NCBI GenBank assembly: GCA_963585895.1
Contig: OY757916.1
Span: 19,339,027 to 19,403,026 of the forward strand
Direction of reading: 5' to 3'
Length of the DNA: 64,000 nt
DNA from: Sepioteuthis lessoniana
Lineage: Eukaryota; Mollusca; Cephalopoda; Myopsida; Loliginidae
In this document: piece after piece, positions 23,121 to 36,800 of the stretch
Position numbering within the stretch: position 1 is the stretch's first letter
Layout of the letters: every line of letters starts with the position of its first letter
Notes under the pieces: model-generated
Databases searched by the model: none
What the model was told of the DNA's origin: nothing
Seen by the model: only the letters and a program-made list of their open reading frames with translations
Translations under genes and position numbers: made by a program

Positions 23121-23890
23121 TGGCAATTTAATAACCCACTGGTTCTTCTTTGCTACCGATATCAAGTTAAAAATTTATCAAGAGTGAAACTGTATTTACA
23201 AAGACAAAAAGGAACAATAAACGAAATGTTAATTTTCTTTGAGTCTCTTTGGCATTCAGCACATTTATTTCATAGAATTTTTCATAGGTCAAAGCACATC
23301 TGAAGACCTTCTTTTTACCTGGTGTAAAGCTGCTGTTATATTTCTTTTAATGTCTTCAAATCTTATTCTGTAGATGAATTTTCAGTTCAGAAAATATTTT
23401 AAAATTTGCAAAGAGATAAGTCAAGTCAGAACAGGGGGTACTGCAATTACACAAACTTCTGTTTCACAAAAAATATATCATTAATAAGTATCAAGACTGA
23501 CTTCAGTTTTTTTTTTTTTCAAATTGGTACTAACTCATTTAGACATTTAAACATCACCAATTCTTTTATATAAATGTGAACAATTTCTATTCAATTTTGT
23601 TTTTAAAATTTTAAAATTTCAAAGTTTCAATCATTATACTTTCTCAACGCACGTCATATGTAACACATTCCTATTCGATTACGTGATACTTGTAAAGGAG
23701 ATAGTCACTGACGAGTTACTTCCCTTGTGATGGTAGAAGCCCGGACATAGAAAAAGGATTAACTCAATCAATAGAATTAAAAATACTCCCCATCTCCTTA
23801 TAAAATGTATTTCTTTCAAAATCATATAAAAGACTATTTCTGGTTTGATAGAGAAAATTATAAATATTGAAATATATTCCAAGTTCTAAA
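23121..23890. other. AT-rich sequence, nothing recognised
   Basis: No family repeat, exon or RNA gene seen. Confidence 0.3.
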
Positions 23891-23894
23891 ATTT

Positions 23895-24452
23895 TAGTTG
23901 TTTGGTTGGGTTTTGTGACTTAGGAACTTTTCTAGGTTATTTAATGCCAAATCTTGTTTTTACACCTATATTAAATAAATGATTTGTAAACACGTTTTGT
24001 AGATAGACACAGTTAAATAATCAAACAGTTTTAATTCTAACAATTCAATTTAGCTAAAGTCAACCAAGTTAAATGACTCCAAGTATTGCTATGTATCACT
24101 AACAATTCAATTAAACATCAGTCATTTGTTCACACACAGTTAAACAATCAAATTGTTTCATTTCTAACAATTCAATTTAGCATAAGTTATTTGTTTGCAC
24201 ACAGTTTAAATGTCAAACAGTTTTAGTTGACCCATAGATAGAACCCTATCAGGTGCTACCACCTCAGGTCAAAGTGGACCCAGGAGCAATGGCGATGAAG
24301 AGGTACTCCACATTCCCCAAATCTCCAAGGTTGGAGCCTCACCATCAGATGGTTGAATGTCATATCTGGAACACTCATTGTGGAGGTGTCTTACCCTCTG
24401 CAGAGATGCAGTCAGTGTATTCTACAGCCCCAGCTGACTGGGCTGACAAATA
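23895..24452 (+). repeat. composite repeat D, near-complete copy
   Basis: Hairpin end TTAGGAACTTTTCTAGG and TTATTTAATGCCAAATC, internal short repeats (TCAAACAGTTTTA motifs), and the far-end block to CCCAGCTGACTGGGC. It ends about 300 bp past the B9D1 stop codon on the 3' side. Confidence 0.8.
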
Positions 24453-24618
24453 TTAGAGTAACTAATGAAAATCCGTTTTTTTTAAATAATCTTAAAAGAG
24501 ATATTTTTACATTAGGACAGGAATGAATTGTGACTACAAGATAAATAAAAAATAATTATTTATACGTAAAATTATAAAGATAACAATTAAATGACAACTG
24601 ATGATTGATATTACTAAT

Positions 24619-24631
24619 TTTATTATTTATT
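24619..24631 (-). promoter_or_regulatory. candidate poly(A) signals of B9D1
   Basis: On the minus strand two AATAAA hexamers lie about 120 bp past the B9D1 stop codon, in AT-rich sequence. The position suits a 3' UTR end, but AATAAA is common in this base composition. Confidence 0.4.
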
Positions 24632-24745
24632 TACATCTTTCAGCTTTGTGTGCGTAGAGTCCGAATAAGCTTTATATAAATGATTATATTATGAAAGTAT
24701 AAAACAAAAACATAAAAACAGTATTTCCACAGTTGGTTTTCATTA

Positions 24746-24855
24746 TTAAGTTGATTCAGCGTTTGAAGAATGAGTATCATAACCAAGCTTTTTTAAATCT
24801 TTACTAATGATGTTAAAACTAACATTTATAAAGCCTTGGGTCCGTACTCTGCTCA
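24746..24855 (-). CDS. B9D1: B9D1 exon 6 (terminal coding exon)
   Basis: 110 bp including TAA. It reads [16 protein letters not shown], then [19 protein letters not shown], and follows a TTTGCAG acceptor. The short polar C-terminal tail is the variable part of the family. Confidence 0.95.
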
Positions 24856-27800
24856 CTGCAAATAAATAAAAAAAGAAAAGACACATTAATGATTTAGCAA
24901 AGACTTAACAATTCAAAAAGAATATTTTACATTAACATAAATCAAGAGGTGGTGCCCATGGTGTAATAGTTATTGTCATTGGAAATAAACATGGTGAACT
25001 GAGTTCAAATCCTGGATAAGGCTGTTTGTATTTTACAAAGCACTAATACCCTTTAGAAAGATATGAATCCAATTATTCTCCTTCTAGCTATGGGCAAATA
25101 GTAGAACAGACTGGACTCTTTAACCTTGGTATGGCAGCTGGTTTAGGAGAAGGAAAACTCTGAATTCAAACCTGTGAAACTCCACTTAAAAATTGACCTT
25201 ATGTCACATCCTGCTCATGTGGAGGGGTTGGTAAATACATACACAGATCAGAGTGGTCCTGGGAGTAATGGAAATGAAGAGGTCCACCACACTCTCCAGA
25301 TCCCCAGAACTGGAGTGTAACTATCAAATGCAATTTAATGTCATTTAACAATCAAAATCTCTACTAAATAAAGTTCCTATTCAAAATGCAATCGTTATAA
25401 AATCTGTATTAACTTATAAAGATGTATTCATTTTAAGTCGAAATAATAAAGATGAAATTTAGAATACAGATTATCAGGTAAACTTAACAATATATTACTT
25501 AAAATCAATCCAAATTTAGAAAACTGCAAACACTTCCTGTTTTTAAATATGGAATTATCCAGTTACTATCACATCATTCTGGAAAATTCTAGTTCAGTTA
25601 CCAGGAGACCTTGTGCACAACATTGGGCTATTGATAACTTTTTTCACTAACGAGGTCCAAACACAGCAACACTGATTCAAGAAGTGGGCAGGAAAACTAT
25701 ATTGAAAATAACTTCAATTGGTCACATTCCACATGTGTATTTTAGTCAGCCTATAAACTTTTCACTCAACCCTCATATAAATCTCATTTAGTCACATTCT
25801 ATGAAAGTATTCTGGCCAGCCTATAAACTTTTCAATCGACCTTCATATAAATCTCATTTAGTCACATTCCATGAAAGTATTCTGGCCAGCCTATAAACTT
25901 TTCAATCGACCTTCATATAAATCTCATTTAGTCACATTCTATGAAAGTATTCTGGCCAGCCTATAAACTTTTCAATCGACCTTCATATAAATCTCATTTA
26001 GTCACATTCTATGAAAGTATTCTGGCCAGCCTATAAACTTTTCAATCGACCTTCATATAAATCTCATTTAGTCACATTCCATGAAAGTATTCTGGCCAGC
26101 CTATAAACTTTTCAATCGACCCTCATATAAATCTCATTTAGTCATTAATAACATCAATAATTCTAGTTTATAATAATTTGTTTGCACAGTTATATGGTTT
26201 CATGTATTTCCATCTAATAGCAATAATTCTCAAGCAGTTATATGATTTTAAGTAACTAATATTCCTTATTAAACAATTACAATTTCAAGAAACTTAATAC
26301 AAATAATCTGCAAAGATATATTTCAACAGAACTATTTGATCTATAGATGTGACTATAACAGGTACTTCTACTCCAGGACAAAGTGGATCTGGAAATAATG
26401 GCAATGAAGGGGCATTCCAGTCCTCCAAATTCCAGAATCAGACCCTCACCAACAGATGCCGCTTAGAATCACACCCACGCCACCCGTTTTGGGGGAGGTT
26501 TTCCCCCTCGATAGGGCCGTCATTTTACACAAGTAAAAATTGTGATGAATTGACAGAATAAAGCAGTATTTACCTGTACTTAATTATTGAATTCAATGGT
26601 TTTGTCTTTTTGTAAATGTTGAAATGTATTTTCTTTAGGAGATTAAACAATTAAAAGTTGTACAGTTTCAAATTCTAAAAAAAGGGTGTGAAATAAGGGT
26701 AGTTTTAAAAATCATATTATTTTTTTTTTTTTGGTCGATTAAGTATTGTTTCATTTTTTTTATCCATCATATTATTATTATTATTATCATTACTGTTTTA
26801 AATCTTTTACCTTCTCTTCCTTCACCCTGGGCAACAATTTTGGCATCTACAAATTCTGGGTGACGTCCAAATAACCAACTGGTGAATTTTTGTAATTGTG
26901 ATGTTGATTCTGGTACAAACATTGGTAATTTACATTTGTGCCTATCAAAAATAAAAATAAAAACATTAATAAATTTAAAACAGAATGCAATTTATAATGT
27001 TTTTACATTCTGTAAAAAAATTTTCAGTATCTAAACCATATTGACATCATCACAAAAGTAAAACAAAGATTATTGTAAAATATAAATTATAAAAATGGCC
27101 ATCTTAAAAATATGTTTTGGGATATTAGTGTCTGTTTACAGTTATTTGTTTACTACCAAAAATTTAAAACTGGACAGAAGTATTAAATGAAAAGGAAAAA
27201 AGGCAAATTGTTTTTTAAACATACTTTTTTAACAAAATAGATTCTCGTTTCCATCACTGCAATTTCAATCTAATCTAGATATTATAGTCATAAAAAAAAA
27301 TCAGAGTGCTTTTACAAAGAGTAATCATCATCAAGGCTTGCTGACAGCACTGATCCCTTTGGCTCTCTTTCTCTCACCATCCATCCCTATCAGCAATCAC
27401 TTTTGGCAAGTCTCCTAGACAGTACCCAGTGTCTGCACAGAGCTAATGAACATTTGCTTGTCAGACAACATTGATGTATCCATGTATAAGAATCCACAGA
27501 ATGTTGCTTATGATTTTGTCCTTATATTTCCAGCAGTACCCTATGCCATGTTCATCTTACTTGGATGGTCTTCAAGATGAGAGGTAAGTGGCTATACAGC
27601 TGCTTTATAGGATATTGCTTGCAAGATCTATTTAAAATAGCATGCAGCATCCTTGTGTAGTTCGCAACCAGCTTCTTTTTTCCAGTTGTTTCATGAGAGT
27701 CAAATGATACAGTAGTACTAACACAGCTCGGAAGAATTCTCTTTTATTTTATTAGAGAGATCAGATTTCCATATGGTCAATAAACTATCAATAGGAGTCC

Positions 27801-30800
27801 ATGCTTTATTTATGTGTATGTTCACATTGCTTTCAGTAAATGAGATATTGCTACCAAGCTATATGAATTGGTTTACAAATTTCAGAAGTTTACCATCTAA
27901 GAAAGAGGAATAATGAAAAGAAAGAGTTACATGACACAATAATGCATATAAAGCTATGAATAATATTTGCAAATCAGTTCTATTTCAAGCAATTCAGTTT
28001 AGCATAAATATGCAGTTTAGTTCTATTTGACCCATAGATAGAACCCTAATCAAGTGCTACCACTCCAGGCCAGAGTGCACCTGGGAGCAATGGCAATGAA
28101 GAGGTGCTCCGCATTCCCCAAAGCTCCAGCCTCACTGGAACCTCACCATCAGATTGTTTAGTGTCATATGAGGACACTCGTTGGGGGTGGTCTTACCTCT
28201 CTGCAGAGGTGCAGTCGGTGTATTCTACAGCCCTAGCTGACTGGGTAACCATCTCGGGTTATTTTATGTCTAGAGGTTAGGGAATCACATTCACTGGATA
28301 ACTTTATCTACATTTTTTAATAATGGTATGGTTTCAACTATTTCTATTAAATAAGTCATTTGTTTGCACAGAATTATATGGTTTCAAGTAGGTAATGATA
28401 ATAATAATCCTTAGTAGACAATTATAGCTTCAAATTACTATTCTTAATAAAAAAAAATAACTTATACAATGTAATATGGTATCAAGTATTTCTATCTAAT
28501 AGGAATAATTTTTAAACAATTCTATCTGACCCATAAATCAGACCCAAGCAGGTACTATCACTCTGGACCTTTGGCTGCTCCATTTATTCGGCCCTGTGCC
28601 ACATCTAAGCATGAAGCTTAGTAAATTACTACTACCACTCTGGACCTGGGAGTAATAGCAATAGAAAGGTAACTCTACATTTGATAAATCTCCAGAATTG
28701 GAGCCTCAGCATCAGATACAGTTTATTGACATATACAGTAGACCTCTTTTGGGAGGAGAGGAGTCTTAATCCTCTACAGGGGATACAGTCAGTGTATTCT
28801 ATGATTTCAACAGAATGGTGTTAATGTCAGATCTACTGAAAATCTATCAATGATTCAAGATAATTAAATAAAAAGAATGAAACAGCAAATAAAACATTAA
28901 TGGGATATTGACACATCAGAAAAATATTTATGTCTATTTTATATTCTTAAATAATCAATGTCATCTCTCTCTTTCAACTGGCTTTGACAATAGATTCAAA
29001 ATAAAGAACTAATATTAATTGTATTACATGAGGGTTTTTTTTTGTTCATTACAGCAATATCCAGCTCAATATGTCAGCCATATGCAATATTAGCAATCAA
29101 TTTAGTGTCTTTAATTGGAATCATTTTGAGATGAGGCTTCTTAATCTGAGAATTAATTTTTCATTTATTGCGGACTTTTTGTCCTCATCTTGGTGGTTTT
29201 TTGTCGGTAAGAAAGAAGGAAAACGAATTCTGCCTGACTTTATCAGTAAGAAAGAAGGAAAACAAATTCTGTCTGACCTTCAGTGAAGGAGAAGCTTTGT
29301 GGGCTATTTAATGTCAAAGCCATCCTTGTAGAAGAACAGCAGTGTTACTATTTAACCCATAACTGGGAGGATAAAGAGATTCATACATTTTCCAAGGGGC
29401 ATTAGTTCAAAAGTGAAGACATTAGCCAGTTTGAAGTTCTCACTCACTTCAAGACCACAGTCCAGCTCTTTAGCCATTATGCCACAGGGACAATCTCCAC
29501 ACCAGTGAGAGAGAAAGAAAACAAGTTCTGCCTGACTTTGTAGGTGAGAATGAAAGAAAAAGTTCTGTTTCACTGTTGGTAAGAGAGAAAGAAATGAGTT
29601 CTGCTTGAATTTATCAATGAGAAGAAAGGAAAAAAGGTTCTGCCAGACTTTGTCAGGGAGAAAGAAGCAAAATGCGTTCTGCTTGACTTTCTCAGTGAGA
29701 GAAAAAGAAAACAGGTTCTGCCTGACTTTGTCGGTGAGAAAGAAGCAAAATGCGTTCTGCTTGACTTTGTCGATGAGAGAAAAAGAAAACAGGTTCTGCT
29801 TGACTTTGTTGATGAGAGAAAGAAGCAAAATGTATTCGGCTTGATTTTGTCAGTGAGAGAAAAAGAAAACAGGTTCTGCCTGACTTTGTCGGTGAGAAAG
29901 AAGCAAAATGTGTTCGGCTTGATTTTGTCAGTGAGAGAAAAAGAAAACAGGTTCTGCCTGACTTTGTCGGTGAGAAAGAAGAAAAATGTGTTCGGCTTGA
30001 TTTTGTCAGTGAGAGAAAAAGAAAACAGGTTCTGCCTGACTTTGTCGGTGAGAAAGAAGCAAAATGTGTTCGGCTTGACTTTGTCAGTGAGAGATAAGGA
30101 TAACAGGTTCTGCATCTTTCCAAATTAGATTTCTATCTTAAAAAAAGAGAATCTTTATTTATCAATTATCATTAATCCGGATGCCCATTCAATATTAACA
30201 CAAAAAATAGGAACCTTTCATTATTTTTGTATAAAATATGCTCATTATCACACCTTAGTCAAACAGTATGTTTAGCAGAAGAATCCATTTATTCTATGAA
30301 TAAAATATTTAAAAAATTATTGTTAAATGAAAAAAGATTTAATCAACATTAGATAATTGGATTTTTTTTTACTATTTCATACAACTCTTTGTGAATAAAT
30401 AATGAATCTTTAAAACCAGATTACAAGTATTTCCAGTTTTAAATAAATAATGTGAATATATCTACTTAAGTATTTCTATAATCCAAAACTGGTGTTTATA
30501 TGCTGATTCCTATTAGCAGATCAATAATGAATATTCAAAGAAACAGAGCAAAGAATATTTTTAAAAAGCATGATATAAAATCAATATTGATCCTAAATGT
30601 AAATCTAATCATGAAATACAATAATATGAAATAAAACGAATAGGAAATTAACTGAGAATATAAGATCACAGATAAAAGGAAAAAATGTGTGTAAAAAAGT
30701 AACTGAGGATACTCGGAGCAGTAGACTCATTTCAAAAGCTGCTTTGATGGGTCAAGAGTAATATCCTTTCCTGGTGCAAAGATATGGGAACCTGAACTAA

Positions 30801-33800
30801 AAAAATGATTTAACATAAATATGGATTTTGATTGATTAAGACAAACACACAAGCAAAGACAGAAGTCTGGGTTTTCAATTAGATTTCAAGAGTTGCATTC
30901 AAGACACCAAAGAAAACACACACATTTTCAGAGAGTTAGTGTTAGCCTCCCCATAAAGTGGTTTTAGGCCCTTCTGGGCTATCATAACAAAGAATGGCAA
31001 GGGAATATCACTTCCCTTTTTAATGATGGTACAAAACAAAAACCCAACAATTATAAAAGCCGGCCTAATTGATTAACATCTTAGTGGGAAGTTATAAAAA
31101 CAGGAGTTTATTCGTTTTCTTCCAGCTAGTCTGAAAAACATTGGAATCAAGTGACAACATCAAGGTATCACATAAAATAACAGATCTGGCAATGCAACAT
31201 GAGGATAGGAAAAAAACTTTATTTATAAAAAAGATAAACCATTAAACAAAAAACAAGGTGCCCGTGGTGTAATGGTTATCGTCGTAGGAAATGGACACAG
31301 CGACACGAGTTCAAATCCTGGACGAGAATGATTGCATTTCACATAGCACTAATACCCTTGGGAACGGTAAGAATCCAATTATTCTCCCTCCAGCTATGGG
31401 TAAATAGTAGGACAGGCTGGGTTCTTCAGCCTTTGTAAGGCAACTAGTCTAGGAGAAGGAAAACTCTGAATTCAAACCTGTTAAACTCCGCTTAAAAATT
31501 GACCTTGTGTCATATCCTGCTCGAGCAGAGGGGTTGGTAAATAAGATTAAACAAAAAACAATTTGTAGTAGTGAACAGAAACATTACATTACCTTCCAGG
31601 AGAAAGGGGTATATGACACATCCCATAACCACGTACGACATCAACACCAAAAGCATTTGACCCATAAGTATGAATCATTAAACGAGGCCCTGAAAGATAA
31701 AATAACATGAGTAAACTTTGATTGATTGATTGATTTTAACGGCATGTCAACTTGTCTAGTTTTATTTTATACCTAGAAGTTAGGGAAGCACATTCATCAT
31801 ATGTTCATATTTACATTTTTTGTGTAGTTTTTTCATAAGAGTTTTTTTTTCACATTGTCCTATTAAATATGAATAATTTTTAAACAGCTCAATTTGACCC
31901 ATAGATTGTACTATCACTCCAGTGTGAGTTGACTTGGAATTAATAACAATGAAGGGTTATTCCAGAACTGGAACCTCACCATCAGATACAGTTTAGTGTT
32001 ATATACAAGACACCCCTTTCTCAGGGCAGGAGTCTTATCTCTTTGCAGAAGATACAGTCAGTCTATTTTAGGCCTTGCTAACATGGCATTCAATAAACTT
32101 TGAAAAATGTAAAAATATGAAATTTTTATCATATAAACAAGACATGAAATGAGACAGTTGTAAAGTAAAGTTGTCTCCCTTTAGTCGAGGGTGGCCCGAA
32201 GGATCCCTTTATGATAGCTACTACACCAAGGTGTAGGGGAGATTGCTCTGCTTTACCCTTGATCCTTACCTTATAATGCTGAGTGTTAAGCAAGGCAGCA
32301 TCAAGTACCATTTTTTGAGTCTTTGGTATGACTCGACCTGGGATGGAACCCCGGGTTATTGGCAAACACTCTAACCATTATGCCAAATGCAACAATATTT
32401 GCAGTGAATAATTAGTAAGTAGCATTCTTTATAAAACAATACAAAGTTAATATTTTGTAGGCAGAAGCTGAATTTTTTCTTTTGAGATAAGATTTTCATT
32501 TTTTTTTTTCCTTAACTGTAAAAAATGGTGCAGATTTTCATTTAGATATTTTTTATAATTTTTTAAAAATGGATATTATTCTATGTTAATTTTAAAGATC
32601 ATGTAACAGTAGAGTCTGAAGGGGGGGGGGGGGGTAATCATTTGAAAGCAAGCAGACTAAATGAAAAGGGGTAGGTCATATTCTAATGAACATCTAAAGT
32701 ACTGGACAAAGAAAATATTGGAAACCCAAAAGATAAAATGACTAAGATAAACAGAATACATGTGCTTTAATCAAAGAGGAAACATCTCCACACAAGGCGG
32801 TAGTTGTCTGAAACTAATAGTCAAGTTCACCTACCTAGGAAGCAGTGTCTCATCAACCGAGACTGACATCAACACATGACTAGCAAAGGCATGGACAGCT
32901 ATCAATAGACTATCGGTCATATAGAAATCAGACCTGATCAATAAAATGAAACGCAGTTTTTTTCAAGCAGCGGTCATGTTAATACTGCTGTATGGATGCA
33001 CTACATGGACACTAACTAAACGTATGGAGAAAAAGCTTGACAGCAACTACACAAGAATGCTGCAAGCAATATTGAACAAGTCCTGGTGGCAACACCCCAC
33101 AAAGCAGCAGCTTCACGGCCACTTACTACCCATCACAAAAACTATCCAAATTAGATGAACCAGACATGCAGGACACTGCTGGAGAAGTATGGATGAACTC
33201 ATAATTGAGGTACTCCAGTGAATCCACTCACATGGATTAGCAAAGGCAGGACATCCAGCTAGGACCTACATACAACAACTCTGTGCTGATACAGGATATA
33301 GCCTTGAAGACCTACCAGAAATGATGGACAATAGAGATGGGTGGCAGGAGAGGGACAGGGAGATCCATGCTAAAGGCACGACATGATGATGGTGATGATG
33401 AGATAAACAGTTGGGCTCTGGTAAAAAAATGTCAGGATTATTTCTAAGATTGTCAGCAAGGAACAGATTTTTTGCATTAGAAAAATGTCTAAGATCAACA
33501 ATTTAATAAGAAATTCTTAACATTTCCTGAACAAAGAAAATACTTGGAGACTAAAAATGGTCTATATCATTTATGAAATTGTCAGAAAAAACAGAATTGT
33601 TTGCATTAGAAGGTTTAGGTGGACATTCTGATAAGAAAATATTGATTTGATAATTTTTGGCATCTCCCAGTCATATACAGATTTTGAAAATCAGATTCAT
33701 ATCAAAAGACAGTTGGCCCCATCCAGGGATGAGGGCTAGGTTGTATATAGAGAAAGTAGGAAGAATAAGAGAATTATAAGACCCAGCTAGTAGCAGACAT

Positions 33801-36800
33801 GGGTGAGAAATACAAATTATAGTAGATTGAAGTTGAAAGGGTGGATTCATCTCTTTGACTACTAAAATGGGATTGGACAAGTCCCCAAATTTGAATAGGC
33901 TGTTTAAAAGAAAATTGAATAATGAGAAATTGACAGTAAGGATGGAGAAATAACTGAGAAGTCATACCGCAGTCAAACTCTAAACACTGGATTCAAACTC
34001 TAAACACTGGATTCAATATAAGATAGAGTTTGATTGAGAGAGTCTGCCACTGCTGTTGGAATCCACATCACTTTGTGAGGCCCCCTGAACTCAAGACCTT
34101 GAGCAAGACTTCAAATACTGAAGACTTAACTTACAACTAGGCTATTGACAATTATGTTTCAGATTTCAGTATCACTTGACAAAGACATTACTGGGAAGGG
34201 TTAAAACCACTATATACAACAAAAAGCATTATATTTATAACCTGTGTTGCCTTTTTTTTTTTTGTTGAAGAATTATTTTAATGTAACTGCAGGATATTGA
34301 ACTGTTCATCACTTCAGTGATTTCATCAAGCAACCTTCTAACCTTCAGTGATCAAAACATAATGTGGGCAGAGAGGTGGATGGTCATGAAGAACACTGAC
34401 ACAGTCAATCCAGTCACATTACTGGTTACTGATTGGTCAGGATCAACCCAACAAAGATACATCATAGCGATACCAGATGAAACATAATACTTCTTCAAAA
34501 TTTGTTAACAGGTAACTTGATTAATGAATTACCTAAATTTCCATTTGATTTCCATAACTTTTATCTTAATTATTATATGATAACTGAAAGGTAATAGAAA
34601 TCAAATTACTTACAAACAAAATCAACTCTAACCACTTATATCAATATCTTACAGAAAAATCTTCACAAATTCTGCAAAATATTTAGATAAAATGACCATG
34701 TTTATACTACTCCAGGTAAAAATGATAAAATTATCACACTTAGAGAATGTTCACTTTGGTTTTTTATTCAGCAGTAATTAAACAAATATAACATCATTTT
34801 ATTTGTGTGATTCCACTGCAGATGAGTCAAAAATTCTCACATCTGCTATATTGCTATTATTATTATCATTATACTAAAAGTATAGGTAAACATTGATTCT
34901 CCCTTAATAATATCAATGGCAAAAATGATAGAATTAGCAATCTTAGACAATGTTCCCCTTGGGTTTTTTTATTTAGCAGTAAATAAACTAATAACAGATA
35001 AGATGCAAAACATTTTTAATTTAACAGTAAATAAACTAATAACATATAAGATGCATAACATTTTTTATTTAGCAGTAAATAAACTAATAACAGATAAGAA
35101 GCAAAACATATTTTTTTAAATAGCTGAACTTTCTGGATTCACAAAATATATACTTTAAACAACCTAGATTGAATTATCTAAATAAATGGTATAGTTTTTT
35201 TCAAAGCCATGCAGAGGAAAATATCATGGAATAACCAAATATTGAAGAAAAAATTATGGAATTCACTAAATAAAAACTTAATTAAAATACTTAATTGCCC
35301 CTCCTCAGACTTTTACGATAGCCATTTATTCAAAACATCCTCAGAAATATTATAACTAAATGTGATTTTCCTTCACTTTTTATCGGAGGGCATACATACA
35401 AAATTAAAAAATTAATTAACTGAATCCAATAGAATGAAAGAAAATGAAATGATAAATAAAGTCATAGAAACTGCCAAGAAATAATAAAAAGATTTCTAAT
35501 CAGCTGAAATCTTCAATGGATATGCCAGTCTATAAAACAAGTAGGCAATTTATCAGATGTTCTTAAGATGTATCATGTTCTAAATTCCCAGAATTTGAGG
35601 TTAAATAGCTAAACAGATGATTTTTTTCCACCCTTAAAGATTTATATAATAATTCAAGTTTCAGTTTATCATCTTTAAAGTTATTTTAACTGCCATAGAC
35701 TAAAAGCTTTTCATCTTATCATGCTGGTTTCGTTTGTTGGGTTTTATGGCATATCAACCTTTGTAGGTTATTTAATGCCAAATACATTTTTATGTAACTA
35801 ATCAGTTCTATTTCAAACAATTCAGTTTAGCATGAGTACACAGTTTGTCAAAAACATTTCTATTTCAAACAATTCAGTTTATTCAAGCAGTTATATAACA
35901 GTTCAGTTTTGTGTAAGTACAGTTTCAATGTCACAAACAGTTCAATTTCAAATAATTCAGTTTAGCATAAGCACGCAGTTTAGTTTGGTTTGTTGGGTTT
36001 TATGGCATATCAACCTTTGTATGTTATTTAACGCCAAATCCATTTTTATGTAAATAACCTGTTTCATATCAAACAATTCAGTTTAGCATGAGTAAACAGT
36101 TTAATTGTCAAAAATATTTCTATTTCAAATTATTCAAGCAGTTATATGAAACAATTCAGTTTAGTGAAAGTACAGTTTCAATGACAAAAACAGTTCAATT
36201 TCAAATAATTCAGTTTAGCATAAGCATACAGTTTAAATGTAGGTACAGTTTAATTGAGAAAAACATTTCTATTTCAAGCTATTCAGTTTAGTATAAGTAC
36301 AGATTTTGTTTACACACAGTAACATGTCAAAACAGTGTCATGTCAAACAATTCAGTTTAGTGTAAATACAGTTTCAATGTCAAAAAACAGTTCTAATTCA
36401 AATAATCCAGTTTAAATATAAGTCCAAAACATTTATTTCAAGCTATTCAGTTTACTCAAACAATTCAGTTTAGCATAAGTATGCCGTTAGTTCTATTTAA
36501 CCCATAGATAGGGCCCTATCAGGTGCTACCACGCCGGGTCAGAGTAGACCTGGGAGCAATGGCAATGAAGGGGTGCTCCATATTCTCCAAAGCCCCAGCA
36601 TTACTGGAACCTCCCCATGAGACTGTTTAGTGTCATATCCAGGACACTCATTGGAGGGGGGTCGTACCCCTCTGCAGAGGTGCAGTCAGTGTATTCTACA
36701 ACCCCAACCGACTAGGCAATTATCATGTTGGGTTCATCTTCTTTTACACTATATATAGCATACTGCCCCATTACATATTTGGATAAATAGATACATGAAC

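Noticed and set aside
29570-30128. Overlapping long frames on both strands
   Set aside because: They follow from a 39-bp repeat length divisible by three, and frames are equally open on both strands.
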